NCBI GenBank assembly: GCA_014802335.1
Contig: JAAVCL010000028.1
Location: 1 to 64,000, forward strand
Direction: 5' to 3'
DNA: 64,000 nucleotides
Source: Bacteroides sp.
GTDB taxonomy: Bacteria; Bacteroidota; Bacteroidia; Bacteroidales; Muribaculaceae
Shown here: positions 33,497 to 42,417 of the stretch, one piece after another
How the letters are laid out: each line of letters begins with the position of its first letter
Numbering within the stretch: the first letter of the stretch is position 1
The notes under the pieces: generated by a model
The model's database searches: none
Seen by the model: only the letters and a program-made list of their open reading frames with translations
What the model was told of the DNA's origin: nothing
Translations under genes and position numbers: made by a program

Positions 33497-33679
33497 AAGT
33501 AGCTCTTAGAAATTCGCTATGATTCATTACCGATGATTTTTTGCATTGATTAGGAATTGAGAAGAAGAAGTTTAGCAGGCTAAACAACTGATGAACAATT
33601 TCAAAGACAACAAAAAAGACCGAAAATAATCATAGCTCTAACAATTAATTCAATATAAACTAATTTATAAGAGCTGCTT
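33497..33679 (+). repeat. Family B repeat, copy B2 (183 bp)
   Basis: This copy is clearly homologous to B1 over its full length. The ends are AAGTAGCTCTTAGAAATT and the imperfect complement TTATAAGAGCTGCTT. The core reads GAAGAAGAA, GTTTAGCAGGCTAAAC, AACTGATGA. It has more mismatches in the outer stem than B1, consistent with an older copy. The following 220 nt to mlaE hold no other feature apart from a 17-codon out-of-frame ORF at 33821. Confidence 0.82.
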
Positions 33680-33902
33680 AATTTCACAACTTATACTCTT
33701 GTTTTATTGTTATGAAATGAGAATATCAGTTAGCACTTTCAACGGAAATTGCTTAGACTATATCTGCAAAGAGCCTATAAACTATACTTAGTTGTGAAAG
33801 AGTTATCCCTTTTAACAACTATGATTGACAGAGGTAAAGTTGGCTTTTCATTTCGAAGCTTTCCAAAGATCTAAAAATAAAAGTTCAAATCATTTCATAT
33901 AT

Positions 33903-34649
33903 ATGATTATTGGTTCAATAAAATCATTCGGTCGTTACTGCATGTTCATGACGCAGGTGTTCCGATTCCCTGATAAATGGCGTGAATTTTTCAAAAATCT
34001 GATTTTTGAGATTTCCAAGCTTGGTGTAGATTCGATTCCTTTGGTAATTATTATCTCTCTATTTATCGGAGCCGTGATCTGCATACAAATGACCATTAAT
34101 ATTACGTCTCCGATGATTCCGGCTTATTCTACGGGAATGGCAACTCGAGAAATTCTCGTATTGGAATTTTCATCCACAATGATGTGTCTTATTCTTGCTG
34201 GTAAAGTCGGTTCTAACATCGCTTCCGAAATCGGCACGATGAGAGTTACAGAACAAATTGACGCACTCGAAATTATGGGCCTTAATTCTGCCAATTTCAT
34301 TGTGCTCCCGAAAATCATAGGTTTCTTACTCTTTGTTCCCGTGCTTTGCATTCTTTCAATGTTCATGGGGCTTTTGGGTGGGGCTTTTATAGCTAAGTTC
34401 ACCACCATGGTTTCGATGGAAAATTATATTTATGGCATCCAGTCATTCTTTGTTCCTTGGAATGTTTATTATAGTATTATAAAAACCGTTATATTCGCAT
34501 ATATAATTACTTCGGTGGCAGCTTATTATGGTTATTATGTTAAAGGCGGTGCTCTCGAAGTGGGTAAGGCAAGTACGAATGCAGTGGTTTCAAGTTCGAT
34601 TCTTATTCTGCTCGCCGATGTGATTTTAACAAAACTGTTGTTGCAATGA
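33903..34649 (+). CDS. mlaE: MlaE family ABC transporter permease
   Basis: A 248-residue inner-membrane permease of the phospholipid transport system. Five or so hydrophobic helices and the MlaE motifs are visible: IPLVIIISLFIGAVICIQM, the coupling region SNIASEIGTMRVTEQIDALEIMG, and the C-terminal YYGYYVKGGALEVGKASTNAVVSS. I chose ATG 33903 (MIIGSIKSFGRY), because a 26-residue extension would need a TTG start at 33825. It overlaps mlaF by 4 nt. Whether the system imports or exports lipids cannot be told from sequence. Confidence 0.92.
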   Translation: MIIGSIKSFGRYCMFMTQVFRFPDKWREFFKNLIFEISKLGVDSIPLVIIISLFIGAVICIQMTINITSPMIPAYSTGMATREILVLEFSSTMMCLILAGKVGSNIASEIGTMRVTEQIDALEIMGLNSANFIVLPKIIGFLLFVPVLCILSMFMGLLGGAFIAKFTTMVSMENYIYGIQSFFVPWNVYYSIIKTVIFAYIITSVAAYYGYYVKGGALEVGKASTNAVVSSSILILLADVILTKLLLQ

Positions 34650-35422
34650 TTGAGGCTAAACATGTTTCTAAATGGTTTGATGGTCAGCAAGTCTTATATG
34701 ATATTTCGGCCACTTTTGAAACCGGGAAAACTAATCTTATAATAGGGCAGTCCGGTTCGGGTAAAACCGTATTTATGAAATGTCTTATCGGTCTCCTTTC
34801 TCCGGAAAAGGGGGAGATTCTTTATGACGGTAGGCGGTTTCGCGATCTTGATTTGAGTCAGAAACGACAGTTGCGCACTGAAATTGGAATGTTATTTCAA
34901 GGTTCAGCTCTTTTCGATAATGAAACTGTGATGGGAAACGTTATGTTTCCTTTAAAGATGTTCAGTCCGCTCTCGAAAGCGGAACAACTTGAACGTGCTC
35001 AATTCTGTATTGATAGGGTAGGCCTGAAGAATGCCAATAATAAGTTCCCTTCAGAAATATCCGGAGGTATGCAGAAACGTGTGGCAATTGCACGAGCCAT
35101 TGCCTTGAATCCTCGTTATCTCTTCTGCGATGAACCAAACTCCGGCCTTGACCCGCAGACCTCAATCCTTATTGATGAGCTCTTATCCGATATTACCCAT
35201 GAATATGGAATAACAACAATTATAAATACTCACGATATGAACTCAGTGTTAGGAATGGGTGAAAATATTGTGTTTATTAATAAAGGACACTGCGATTGGA
35301 TTGGTAACGACCATAATATATACAGAAGCGACAACAAGGCATTGAACGATTTCGTCTTCGCTTCCAGACTCTTCAAAGAAGTTAAAGTCTTCCTTGAACG
35401 CAAATATGAAGACCACAAATAG
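34646..35422 (+). CDS. mlaF: MlaF family ABC transporter ATP-binding protein
   Basis: A 258-residue ATPase partner of MlaE. Walker A GQSGSGKT is near residue 33, the Q-loop is MLFQGSALFD, the signature is ISGGMQKR and Walker B is YLFCDEPNSGLDP. The conserved histidine is in IINTHDMNSV. The GMQKRVAIARAI signature is typical of MlaF-like ATPases. It overlaps mlaE by 4 nt, giving a two-gene unit. The MCE partner mlaD sits at 28.5-29.4 kb on the opposite strand. Confidence 0.92.
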   Translation: MIEAKHVSKWFDGQQVLYDISATFETGKTNLIIGQSGSGKTVFMKCLIGLLSPEKGEILYDGRRFRDLDLSQKRQLRTEIGMLFQGSALFDNETVMGNVMFPLKMFSPLSKAEQLERAQFCIDRVGLKNANNKFPSEISGGMQKRVAIARAIALNPRYLFCDEPNSGLDPQTSILIDELLSDITHEYGITTIINTHDMNSVLGMGENIVFINKGHCDWIGNDHNIYRSDNKALNDFVFASRLFKEVKVFLERKYEDHK

Positions 35423-35455
35423 TCTGATTAAATTTTTTAATTTCGACAGACTTAA

Positions 35456-35493
35456 GTAACGGTGGTTAACGTCCGAACGTAACGATGGTTAAC
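35456..35493 (+). repeat. Two 15-bp direct repeats after mlaF
   Basis: GTAACGGTGGTTAAC (35456-35470) and GTAACGATGGTTAAC (35479-35493) differ at one base and start 23 bp apart, about two helical turns. They lie in the convergent mlaF/thiD gap. Function is unknown. Confidence 0.45.
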
Positions 35494-35521
35494 ATTCCAT
35501 TACTAACTGCACCCACGAATA

Positions 35522-36340
35522 TTAGTGAAATAGAGGGCCGTTGATTGGAAACATTTTACTTTCAACGGCCCTTTCTATACAATGACCTATATATTCTTTT
35601 GCTCTGCGTGTCGATTCATATAGTGTGACGCCGGAGGCAATATAAGAAGCGATTGCACTGGAAAGTGTGCATCCGGTGCCGTGTGTATTTGTTGAAATAA
35701 TCCGTTTTGATATAAATTCTGCTTCTCGCCGAGTGCTACCGTCTTCTAAACTGTAGAGAATGTCCTTGCAAATTGATTCGGTTGAATGTCCTCCTTTCAG
35801 CAAAATATTTGAAATGGAGTGTTCGAGCATATAATTAAACACGGAATCCCTTTGTTCATCTTTTGCCAGCCCAAAGGTGATAGAGTCTTGTGAGAGCAGT
35901 ATTTCAAATTCCGGGAGATTTGGTGTTATTAAGGTTGCTAAAGGAAACAAAGAATTTACAAGGGCATCTAAAGTATTGTCTGAACCCATGAGCGAGCCGC
36001 CTGAAGTAGCCGAAATTACCGGGTCTATTATTACATTATTAAGCTTATATTCCCTTATATAATCGGCCACAATTTTCACACTCTCGGCATTAGGCATCAT
36101 CCCTATTTTAACAGCTTTGGGTCTGACAACCTTCAACGTTGCATCCAACTGAGCTTTCAATATATCTCCTCCGACATACTTTACTGCCGCAACCCCATAA
36201 TCATTTTGTGCAGTAACAGCACTGATAGTTGTCACACAGTACGCACCCAGGGCCATGCATGTCTTTAAATCAGCTTGTATGCCGGCGCCGGCACAATTAT
36301 CCGAGCCTCCTATGGCAAGTATTATCGGCTTTTCATTCAT
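35522..36340 (-). CDS. thiD: Hydroxymethylpyrimidine (phospho)kinase
   Basis: A 272-residue ribokinase-fold kinase that phosphorylates 4-amino-5-hydroxymethyl-2-methylpyrimidine twice for thiamin synthesis. The N-terminal ILAIGGSDNCAGAGIQADLKT is the substrate-binding signature, AVKIGMMPNAESV and DPVISATSGGSLM follow, and the anion-hole motif NTHGTGCTLSSAIAS holds the catalytic Asp/Cys region near the C-terminus. DNCAGAG replaces the usual DSSGGAG. The gene overlaps plsC by 8 nt. A pyridoxal-kinase side activity is possible in this family. Confidence 0.92.
   Translation of the reverse strand: MNEKPIILAIGGSDNCAGAGIQADLKTCMALGAYCVTTISAVTAQNDYGVAAVKYVGGDILKAQLDATLKVVRPKAVKIGMMPNAESVKIVADYIREYKLNNVIIDPVISATSGGSLMGSDNTLDALVNSLFPLATLITPNLPEFEILLSQDSITFGLAKDEQRDSVFNYMLEHSISNILLKGGHSTESICKDILYSLEDGSTRREAEFISKRIISTNTHGTGCTLSSAIASYIASGVTLYESTRRAKEYIGHCIERAVESKMFPINGPLFH
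35534..35572. terminator. Terminator-like hairpin overlapping the 3' end of thiD
   Basis: AGGGCCGTTGA (35534-35544) pairs perfectly with TCAACGGCCCT (35562-35572). On the plus strand it is followed by TTCTAT. It lies inside the last codons of thiD, and would end plus-strand mlaEF transcripts within the convergent coding sequence. Confidence 0.6.
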
Positions 36341-37076
36341 CCTTGCAGCTGGGTGGGAGAGCGGAATTAATGCTTTCTCTGCATTGAGTCATCAACACGC
36401 GCGTGTTGAATCCTTTCTCTCCGGGATATATCGGTTTGTGAATTGTAAGACGGATGCGTGTCGGTGTCATGTTATAAGTGGTGCGGGGCATCGCTGTGAA
36501 ACTTCCGTCTATTGTCAAAGGCACTACCGGAAGTTTAAATTCTGAGGCCAACAGAAATGCTCCGCGTTTGAAGGGTATCATTTTCCCATCCCAACTTCTG
36601 CTTCCCTCCGGAAATATCACAACCGACATCCCATCCTTAAGAGTTTCTTCAGCCTCGGTAATGGTTTCTCTAATTCCGGCAATAGTTGAATCATCTACAA
36701 ACACCTGTCCGGCCATCTTGCAAGCCGTCCCTACTGCAAAGATATTTTCAAGACTCTTTTTCATCAACCATTTAAAATTGTGATTGAGGTATCCGAAAAT
36801 TGTCCATATATCGTAGGCTCCCTGATGATTGGCAACGAATACGTAACTTTCCGAAGGATTTATATTCTCCCTTCCGGTTACTTCCACTCGCATTAAAAAT
36901 ATGACGCATGTGAATCGCGACCAAATATGAGCAGGCCAGTAACCCCAAAAATCTTTATTGCCCGCTGCGCACCCCAGCATCGTGATGATTGCGGTTAGAA
37001 GTGTTACTATAACGAATATGGGACCTGCAATCAGGTATTCATAAAAAAGGTAGAGAAGACGAAGGAGTTTCTTCAT
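36333..37076 (-). CDS. plsC: 1-acyl-sn-glycerol-3-phosphate acyltransferase
   Basis: A 247-residue inner-membrane enzyme that adds the second acyl chain to make phosphatidic acid. One or two N-terminal hydrophobic helices (about residues 8-36) precede the catalytic block. NHQGAYD gives the HX4D motif with His84 and Asp89, and VIFPEGSRS is the acceptor-binding motif. VPLTIDGSF is the third conserved block. Length and motifs fit PlsC well. A second, more distant acyltransferase lies at 11.9 kb, so this is the better candidate for the main enzyme. Confidence 0.92.
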   Translation of the reverse strand: MKKLLRLLYLFYEYLIAGPIFVIVTLLTAIITMLGCAAGNKDFWGYWPAHIWSRFTCVIFLMRVEVTGRENINPSESYVFVANHQGAYDIWTIFGYLNHNFKWLMKKSLENIFAVGTACKMAGQVFVDDSTIAGIRETITEAEETLKDGMSVVIFPEGSRSWDGKMIPFKRGAFLLASEFKLPVVPLTIDGSFTAMPRTTYNMTPTRIRLTIHKPIYPGEKGFNTRVLMTQCRESINSALPPSCKDE

Positions 37077-37137
37077 GGTTTTGTAGTATTATCCAAGTGC
37101 TACTTAAGAAGTCGTTTATGCGACTAATACTCTTAAA

Positions 37138-37166
37138 CAAAATTACAAAAAAAATATGAATTACAA
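37138..37166 (-). promoter_or_regulatory. Candidate promoter of plsC-thiD
   Basis: On the minus strand TAATTTTG (37145-37138) fits TAnnTTTG, with TTG (37166-37164) 18 nt upstream, a little shorter than the usual spacing. A possible family A end fragment, GAAGTCG, lies in the leader at 37108. Confidence 0.5.
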
Positions 37167-37175
37167 TTAATATAA

Positions 37176-37211
37176 TCGGACAAATACGGAAATTTTTCCG
37201 TATTTGTCCGA
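37176..37211 (-). terminator. Terminator after rprY
   Basis: A perfect 17-bp stem (37176-37192 with 37195-37211, core CGGACAAATACGG), followed on the minus strand by the T-rich TTATATTAATTG. It ends the rprX-rprY unit just before the plsC promoter. Confidence 0.85.
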
Positions 37212-37261
37212 AAACTATTTTGTAATTGATATTTTAACTATTTTTAAGTGGAAAGTGCGTG

Positions 37262-37963
37262 TTAAGCTTCCGATTCCGGGGCGATAAGTTTGTAGCCCTT
37301 GCCGTGGATATTGATAATCTCGATCTGTTTATCGTCCTTAAGGAGTTTACGCAGTTTTGTGATATAAACATCCATGCTGCGTGCATTGAAATAATTATCG
37401 TCGATCCATATAGACTTCAACGCATAGTTGCGTTCAAGAATCTCATTGATATGCTGACATAGCAAAGCGAGAAGTTCAGATTCCTTGGTGGTAAGCTTTT
37501 GTGTCTTATTGTCTGAAATCAAAGTTTGTTTCTGAGTGTCAAAGGTATACTTGCCGATTTTGAAAACTGTGATTTCTTTATCTTTTTTGCCCCTTACCCT
37601 GCGCAGAATAGCTGTGATTCGAGATACAAGTTCTTCCATTGAGAACGGCTTGGTCAGATAGTCATCAGCTCCCAATTTAAAACCTTGCAGCACATCTTCC
37701 TTCATATTTTTTGCCGTAAGGAAGATGATGGGTACCTGACTATTCACATTTCTGATTTCTTGAGCAAGAGTGAACCCATCTTTTTTAGGCATCATTACGT
37801 CAAGAACACATAAATCATATTTACCTTTCAGGAAAGCCTTATAGCCTTTCTCTCCGTCTGAGCATAAATCTGCATTATACCCTTTGGCTTGAAGAAATTC
37901 GCGAAGAAGCATTCCTAAGTTCTCGTCATCTTCGCAGAGAAGAATTTTTAATTTTTCGTCCAT
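37262..37963 (-). CDS. rprY: Two-component response regulator RprY
   Basis: A 233-residue OmpR-type regulator. The receiver domain (residues 5-118) has the acidic pair E11/D12, phosphoacceptor D55 in VLDVMMPK, and the conserved lysine in DYLTKPFSMEEL. A winged-helix DNA-binding domain (about 135-230) ends with SMDVYITKLRKLLKDD and IINIHGKGYKL. Sequence and its position after the sensor fit RprY of the Bacteroidales, a regulator linked in that order to stress and metabolic control. It lies 220 nt downstream of rprX. Confidence 0.92.
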   Translation of the reverse strand: MDEKLKILLCEDDENLGMLLREFLQAKGYNADLCSDGEKGYKAFLKGKYDLCVLDVMMPKKDGFTLAQEIRNVNSQVPIIFLTAKNMKEDVLQGFKLGADDYLTKPFSMEELVSRITAILRRVRGKKDKEITVFKIGKYTFDTQKQTLISDNKTQKLTTKESELLALLCQHINEILERNYALKSIWIDDNYFNARSMDVYITKLRKLLKDDKQIEIINIHGKGYKLIAPESEA

Positions 37964-38183
37964 AAAACTCTGTTTTCCGGGGCATCACTTTCCATCTCTC
38001 ATCTTTCACAAGATCTGACAGCGTTTCCCGCTATGTTAATATTCTGCGTTTATTTTTAATTATTTAACATGATTTCCTTCTCCTTCTTTTTGTCTGAAAG
38101 TGAATCTTCATGTCTTTCTTTATAATTTATAACAATTGTAAAGTTAAAATTCCGTCTGATTTTGAATAAAATGTTAAAACTTT

Positions 38184-39716
38184 TTATTCACTTCGGCTCT
38201 CGAGCAATGGAAGAACTATGATAAATGTGCTCCCTTTTCCAAGTTCGCTTTCAACGCTGATGCTTCCACCGAATGCATCTATCATCTTTTTTACGTATGC
38301 CAATCCAAGGCCAAAACCTTTGACATCATGCCGGTTGCCTGTGGATACTCTGTAGAATTTTTCAAATATATGCCGGGCGTGCTCTTTCTTTATGCCTATT
38401 CCGTTGTCTTTTACTCTTATTTCGAGCTTGTTGCCTGATATGTTCGTAGTGGTTATGCTCAAATGTGGCTCCTCATCTTCTTTCATATATTTCAAGGCAT
38501 TATCAAGCAAATTGAATATCACATTTGTAAATTGCATCTCGTCTACACTCACATCAGCATCAATGGCATCAAGATTGGCTTCCAATGTCCCTCCTTGTTT
38601 TTCTACTTTTAATTTAAATGTATTGACTACATTATAAATTATTGAATTTGCATTGACTTCACTGAATTTTAATGTACTCCCTGTTTTGTCGAGCACAGAG
38701 AGCTGAAGAACCTTCTCTACCTGGAATCTCAAGCGTTTCGATTCATCTACTATTACTTCCGACAAGTGGCTTAGTGACGACTGTGATTTCCTGATTGAAG
38801 GCTCGTTCAACATTTGGCCGGCCAACGAGATGGTAGAAATCGGAGTCTTAAGCTCATGGGTCATATTATTTATGAAATCTGTTTTCATTTCCGCAAGGTT
38901 CTTTTGCCGGAATGCCAATATCAGAGTGTAAAGAAATATTACAATAAGGATTACTGTGAACGCCAGGGACGGGATGATAAACCTTACCGACTTAAAGATA
39001 TAAGTATTCTTTGTAGGAAACTCAACTGAAAGTTGATAAGTGGAGTTAGTATTAGTAAAGAGTGAAATGCTGTATTCTCCCTTTGCATCATGTTTATACC
39101 CATCTGTTGTGTAAACAGGTTCATTGCGTGGATTCATCAACGCAAAACTAAATGGAACGTTAACTCCATTGTTGGAAAGTTCTGTGGCAAGACAATTCTT
39201 GATTATCACGGAGTCGGCTCGTTCCATAATGGGCCGCGTACTCGAATCTCTAAGAATCGAGAGTATTACTTCGTTAAGTAATCCTTTCTGGTAAAGATAC
39301 TGACTCCTTATCACTTCCTGCATCGTGCCGTATCGTGCTCCGATATTCTGAGTGGCGGAAGGAAAACTCAAATTTATATTTGTCTTCGAATTATCTTGAC
39401 TGGACTGCAACGTGTAATTGGTCACAGATCCGTCTGGATGCTCAACAGAATATTTAAAATCGGTTTCCGTGCCATCCGGACTGTTATAGTCATATAGAGA
39501 AGATTCTATAATGTTAACATCCTGTTCAAGAAAATAAAGTGTCTCCTGACGTTCAAGAAACTCCGCGGTTGCACTCAGCGAGCGCATTACGCCCTCAGTG
39601 AACTGTTCTTCTCGCATCTTGACCATATTCTCAAGATACATTATCTGAAAATATAATAATGCTACAAACGTGATCGACATCACCGCTGTGAGCATCCACA
39701 TTAATGACTTTTTCAT
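38184..39716 (-). CDS. rprX: Two-component sensor histidine kinase RprX
   Basis: A 510-residue membrane sensor. Transmembrane helix 1 covers about residues 7-27. A periplasmic sensing region covers 28-245 and helix 2 about 246-270 (FIIPSLAFTVILIVIFLYTL). The H-box FINNMTHELKTPISTISL carries the phosphorylated histidine. The ATPase domain has the N-box FNLLDNALKY, G1 VKDNGIGI, the F-box FEKFYRV and G2 GFGLGLAYVK. It precedes rprY. Its signal is unknown. Confidence 0.92.
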   Translation of the reverse strand: MKKSLMWMLTAVMSITFVALLYFQIMYLENMVKMREEQFTEGVMRSLSATAEFLERQETLYFLEQDVNIIESSLYDYNSPDGTETDFKYSVEHPDGSVTNYTLQSSQDNSKTNINLSFPSATQNIGARYGTMQEVIRSQYLYQKGLLNEVILSILRDSSTRPIMERADSVIIKNCLATELSNNGVNVPFSFALMNPRNEPVYTTDGYKHDAKGEYSISLFTNTNSTYQLSVEFPTKNTYIFKSVRFIIPSLAFTVILIVIFLYTLILAFRQKNLAEMKTDFINNMTHELKTPISTISLAGQMLNEPSIRKSQSSLSHLSEVIVDESKRLRFQVEKVLQLSVLDKTGSTLKFSEVNANSIIYNVVNTFKLKVEKQGGTLEANLDAIDADVSVDEMQFTNVIFNLLDNALKYMKEDEEPHLSITTTNISGNKLEIRVKDNGIGIKKEHARHIFEKFYRVSTGNRHDVKGFGLGLAYVKKMIDAFGGSISVESELGKGSTFIIVLPLLESRSE

Positions 39717-40150
39717 AGTATTTTTAACAATCCAAAACTAATTTTGGATTAATTTTAATAATTAAATTTTACTCCGGCTGTTGATTTGGATAAGTATAAT
39801 CCTCCTTCAAGTTGGAGCTTAACCCACAACATCTTCTTATAGATATATTTCTAATATATTGTTTCATAAGATGTTCATAATAATTCTTTAATTTATATCG
39901 CAAATTTATCGCGCGGATAATGGTCGCTACATTATCGTTCTTTGCTCAAAACCAATTCTCCGGTGGAATGTTTATATTTTATAAAACCAGTTAGTTTAAT
40001 TTAAGATTCGATATTGAGAGTTATGTAATTCTTCGAGGATAGACAGAGCATACGACGTTTCGAATTTCTGTTATCTCATATCGGCATGTTTGAAGAATAC
40101 ACTATCATTTGGAAGCTCGTATTTAAACTAATCCATTTTCCATTATAACT
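39717..40150. other. Divergent intergenic region rprX / fimbrial locus
   Basis: This 434-nt gap holds TAAATTTG on the minus strand (39908-39901), a possible -7 element for rprX without a clear -33. In the rprX leader AACATCTT (39828-39835) pairs with AAGATGTT (39868-39875), and ATATATT with AATATAT inside it. I see no convincing promoter for the plus-strand fimbrial genes and no invertible-promoter repeats. Confidence 0.4.
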
Positions 40151-41119
40151 ATGAAAAATATGTTGAAGAAACTTCTTTCTTCTGTCTGTTTAACCATATT
40201 GCTCACTCCATTGGTGGGGTGCGATCATAAGGATATTGGTATCGGAGTCGATGATTTACTTGAAGGGCGTATTAAGGTTGTTTATGACTGGAGGTATTGC
40301 CCGGATGCAAACCCGTCGTCAATGGAACTTTGCTTGTATCCCAAAGATGGCTCCGAGCATCTTTCTTTCAATCTTGTGGGTAGGGAAGGAAGTTATGTCA
40401 GCCTGGAGCCTGACACCTACGACATTATTTCTATGAATAATGATGATTTGGATTGGGCTGTTTATAGAAATACGGATAATAAGGATGATTTTAAGGTGGA
40501 GACTCATGATGCAAGCGAAAGCAGTGATTACAATCTTCTTGTGAATTACTTGAGAAGCACCCGCGCAAACGACACAAATCGGTTGGCATCCACCCCCGGC
40601 ATGTCATGGAGTACACGCAAAGATAGCGTTACTGTCATTAAGTCTGATCAGGATCAGGTAATTACCCTTTATCCTAAGGAAATAGTTTGTCATTATTCCG
40701 TGGAAGTCAGAAATGTTGAAAATATTGAATTGGCTCGTGGAATTACAATTAACGGAACCATTTCCGGCTTGGCAGATGGTTATCACCACGGAGCCCGGAT
40801 ATCTTCTGACACTCCGGTTACAATGCCTTTTACGTTTTCTGTAGACACGGAAAATAAGGAACTTCACAGTCAGTTCCTCACTTTCGGTGAATGTAATACG
40901 GTGAAATCGTTCCATAATCTTAAAGTGTATCTCTTTTTAGCTGATGGAACTACCTTCGAAAAAGCATTTGATGTGGATAAGCAGATTTCCGAAGCTCCCG
41001 ATCCAACGCATGTCAATATTATAGTTTCCGGTTTGACCATTCCTCGACATGGGGGTCAGGGTGGAATTAATCCGGATGTAAATGATTGGAATTCAGATAT
41101 TATAGATATTGAAATGTGA
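40151..41119 (+). CDS. DUF5119 family lipoprotein, probable fimbria accessory
   Basis: A 322-residue lipoprotein. The signal peptide ends in the lipobox PLVGC (Cys24). The sequence RIKVVYDWRYCPDANPSSMELCLYP near residue 40 and EPDTYDIISMNNDD are typical of DUF5119, which is found at the start of fimbrillin loci in Bacteroidales. The C-terminal region (YSVEVRNVENIELARG, LKVYLFLADGTTFEK) looks like beta-sandwich material. It would be exported and displayed on, or anchored in, the outer membrane. It lies 159 nt upstream of the fimbrillin gene. Confidence 0.82.
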   Translation: MKNMLKKLLSSVCLTILLTPLVGCDHKDIGIGVDDLLEGRIKVVYDWRYCPDANPSSMELCLYPKDGSEHLSFNLVGREGSYVSLEPDTYDIISMNNDDLDWAVYRNTDNKDDFKVETHDASESSDYNLLVNYLRSTRANDTNRLASTPGMSWSTRKDSVTVIKSDQDQVITLYPKEIVCHYSVEVRNVENIELARGITINGTISGLADGYHHGARISSDTPVTMPFTFSVDTENKELHSQFLTFGECNTVKSFHNLKVYLFLADGTTFEKAFDVDKQISEAPDPTHVNIIVSGLTIPRHGGQGGINPDVNDWNSDIIDIEM

Positions 41120-41278
41120 TTTTAACAATGCTTGTTAAAAAGTTTTTATGAACTTTAATACCCTTTAAAACATTATACCAATATACTTGATCGCAGTCTT
41201 TTGCATTTCTCCGAAAACGAATTATCATAAAACCGGAAAACGGAATTCAGCGATTTAATTAATATCATTGTTGTTACT

Positions 41279-42322
41279 ATGAAAAAGCTTTATTTCACAA
41301 TTGCAATCGGTTCTCTTATTGCTCTTGCATCCTGCACAAGCGAAGAACCATCAGATGAATCAAATCAATCTTCACAAGGTGGTAAGATTTCATTCCGTGC
41401 CGAAATGGATACGCGGGCAACAGAAATTAATAACTCGAATCTAAACCAAATTCGCGTATCCGGTTTTATAGGTGACCAAACCTTGTTTAACGGTATTGAT
41501 TTTACAAGAGGGGCTGACAGCTATTTCACTTCAGAAAATGACTATTATTGGCCCGGTGATAATACAAAGGTTGATTTTGTGGCCTATGCGCCTACTCAGC
41601 CGGGAGGAACAATTTCTATTTCCCCTTCTTCACAATTACTGTCTGATTTTTCTCCGGCTTCTAACATAGCAGACCAAATCGACTTTATCACTTCTTCTGC
41701 TTCCGGAACAAAAGAAGCAAACGAAAAGCAGGGTCTTGAACTCGTATTTAATCACAGATTGTCGCAAATCGAAATTAATGCTAAGGCTGATAATCCTGTT
41801 TACGTTTTTAAGGTGACCGGTATCAGAATTGGCCAACCCGTCTCCAAGGCGTCTTATGATTTCAAGGCCAACACCTGGACTTTAGGTACGGATAAAGCAA
41901 TTTATGAGACTACTTATAACACACCTGTCACTCTTTCTGCCACCGCTACAAATTTGATGGGTGACAATCAAAATGCAATGTTAATACCTCAGCAATTAAC
42001 GGGCTGGGATCCTAAAGGTGACCCGACAAACACTGCCGCAGGTGCATATTTGTCTTTGCGTTTGCAAATCAACACTGTTGACGGAGCTCAGGTTTATCCT
42101 TTCCCTTCTAACGGTAATTGTATTTGGGCCTCTATTCCTATTGATACCGAATGGGAAGCCGGAAACAAGTATATTTATAATCTCGATCTTTCCCACGGAG
42201 CAGGATATGTTGACCCTCATGACCCCGATCCGGGTGTAGACGTTTTGGGTGGTCCTATTGAATTTACCGTTTCTGTTGTTAAGTGGGCTGACCAGAATGT
42301 CGATAAACCAATGAATGAATAA
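41279..42322 (+). CDS. Fimbrillin family lipoprotein (probable major subunit)
   Basis: A 347-residue lipoprotein with signal peptide and lipobox IALASC (Cys19). The region KISFRAEMDTRATEINNSNL and YFTSENDYYWPGDNTKVDFVAYAP is the N-terminal fimbrillin signature, including WP and the FxAYAP strand. The conserved block LELVFNHRLSQIEINAKADNP follows at about residue 155. Fimbrillins of the Mfa/Fim type assemble into surface fibres after proteolytic removal of an N-terminal strand, and the R in DTRAT is a possible cleavage point. A hairpin follows the stop. Confidence 0.87.
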   Translation: MKKLYFTIAIGSLIALASCTSEEPSDESNQSSQGGKISFRAEMDTRATEINNSNLNQIRVSGFIGDQTLFNGIDFTRGADSYFTSENDYYWPGDNTKVDFVAYAPTQPGGTISISPSSQLLSDFSPASNIADQIDFITSSASGTKEANEKQGLELVFNHRLSQIEINAKADNPVYVFKVTGIRIGQPVSKASYDFKANTWTLGTDKAIYETTYNTPVTLSATATNLMGDNQNAMLIPQQLTGWDPKGDPTNTAAGAYLSLRLQINTVDGAQVYPFPSNGNCIWASIPIDTEWEAGNKYIYNLDLSHGAGYVDPHDPDPGVDVLGGPIEFTVSVVKWADQNVDKPMNE

Positions 42323-42340
42323 ATTATTCCGAAATTCTTA

Positions 42341-42372
42341 TTATCCCCGGCCATTTCACTGACCGGGGATAA
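42341..42372 (+). terminator. Hairpin after the fimbrillin gene
   Basis: TTATCCCCGG (42341-42350) pairs perfectly with CCGGGGATAA (42363-42372). No strong T tract follows. It may partially end transcription so that the small subunit is made in excess of the large downstream protein. Confidence 0.65.
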
Positions 42373-42417
42373 CATTATAAAGATTATCACTAAATTTTCT
42401 TCCCAAGAGGTGTCTGT

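Noticed and set aside
39717..40150. Invertible promoter region controlling the fimbrial locus
   Set aside because: I looked for paired inverted repeats flanking a promoter and for an invertase. Only a short leader hairpin for rprX was found, and no recombinase is nearby.
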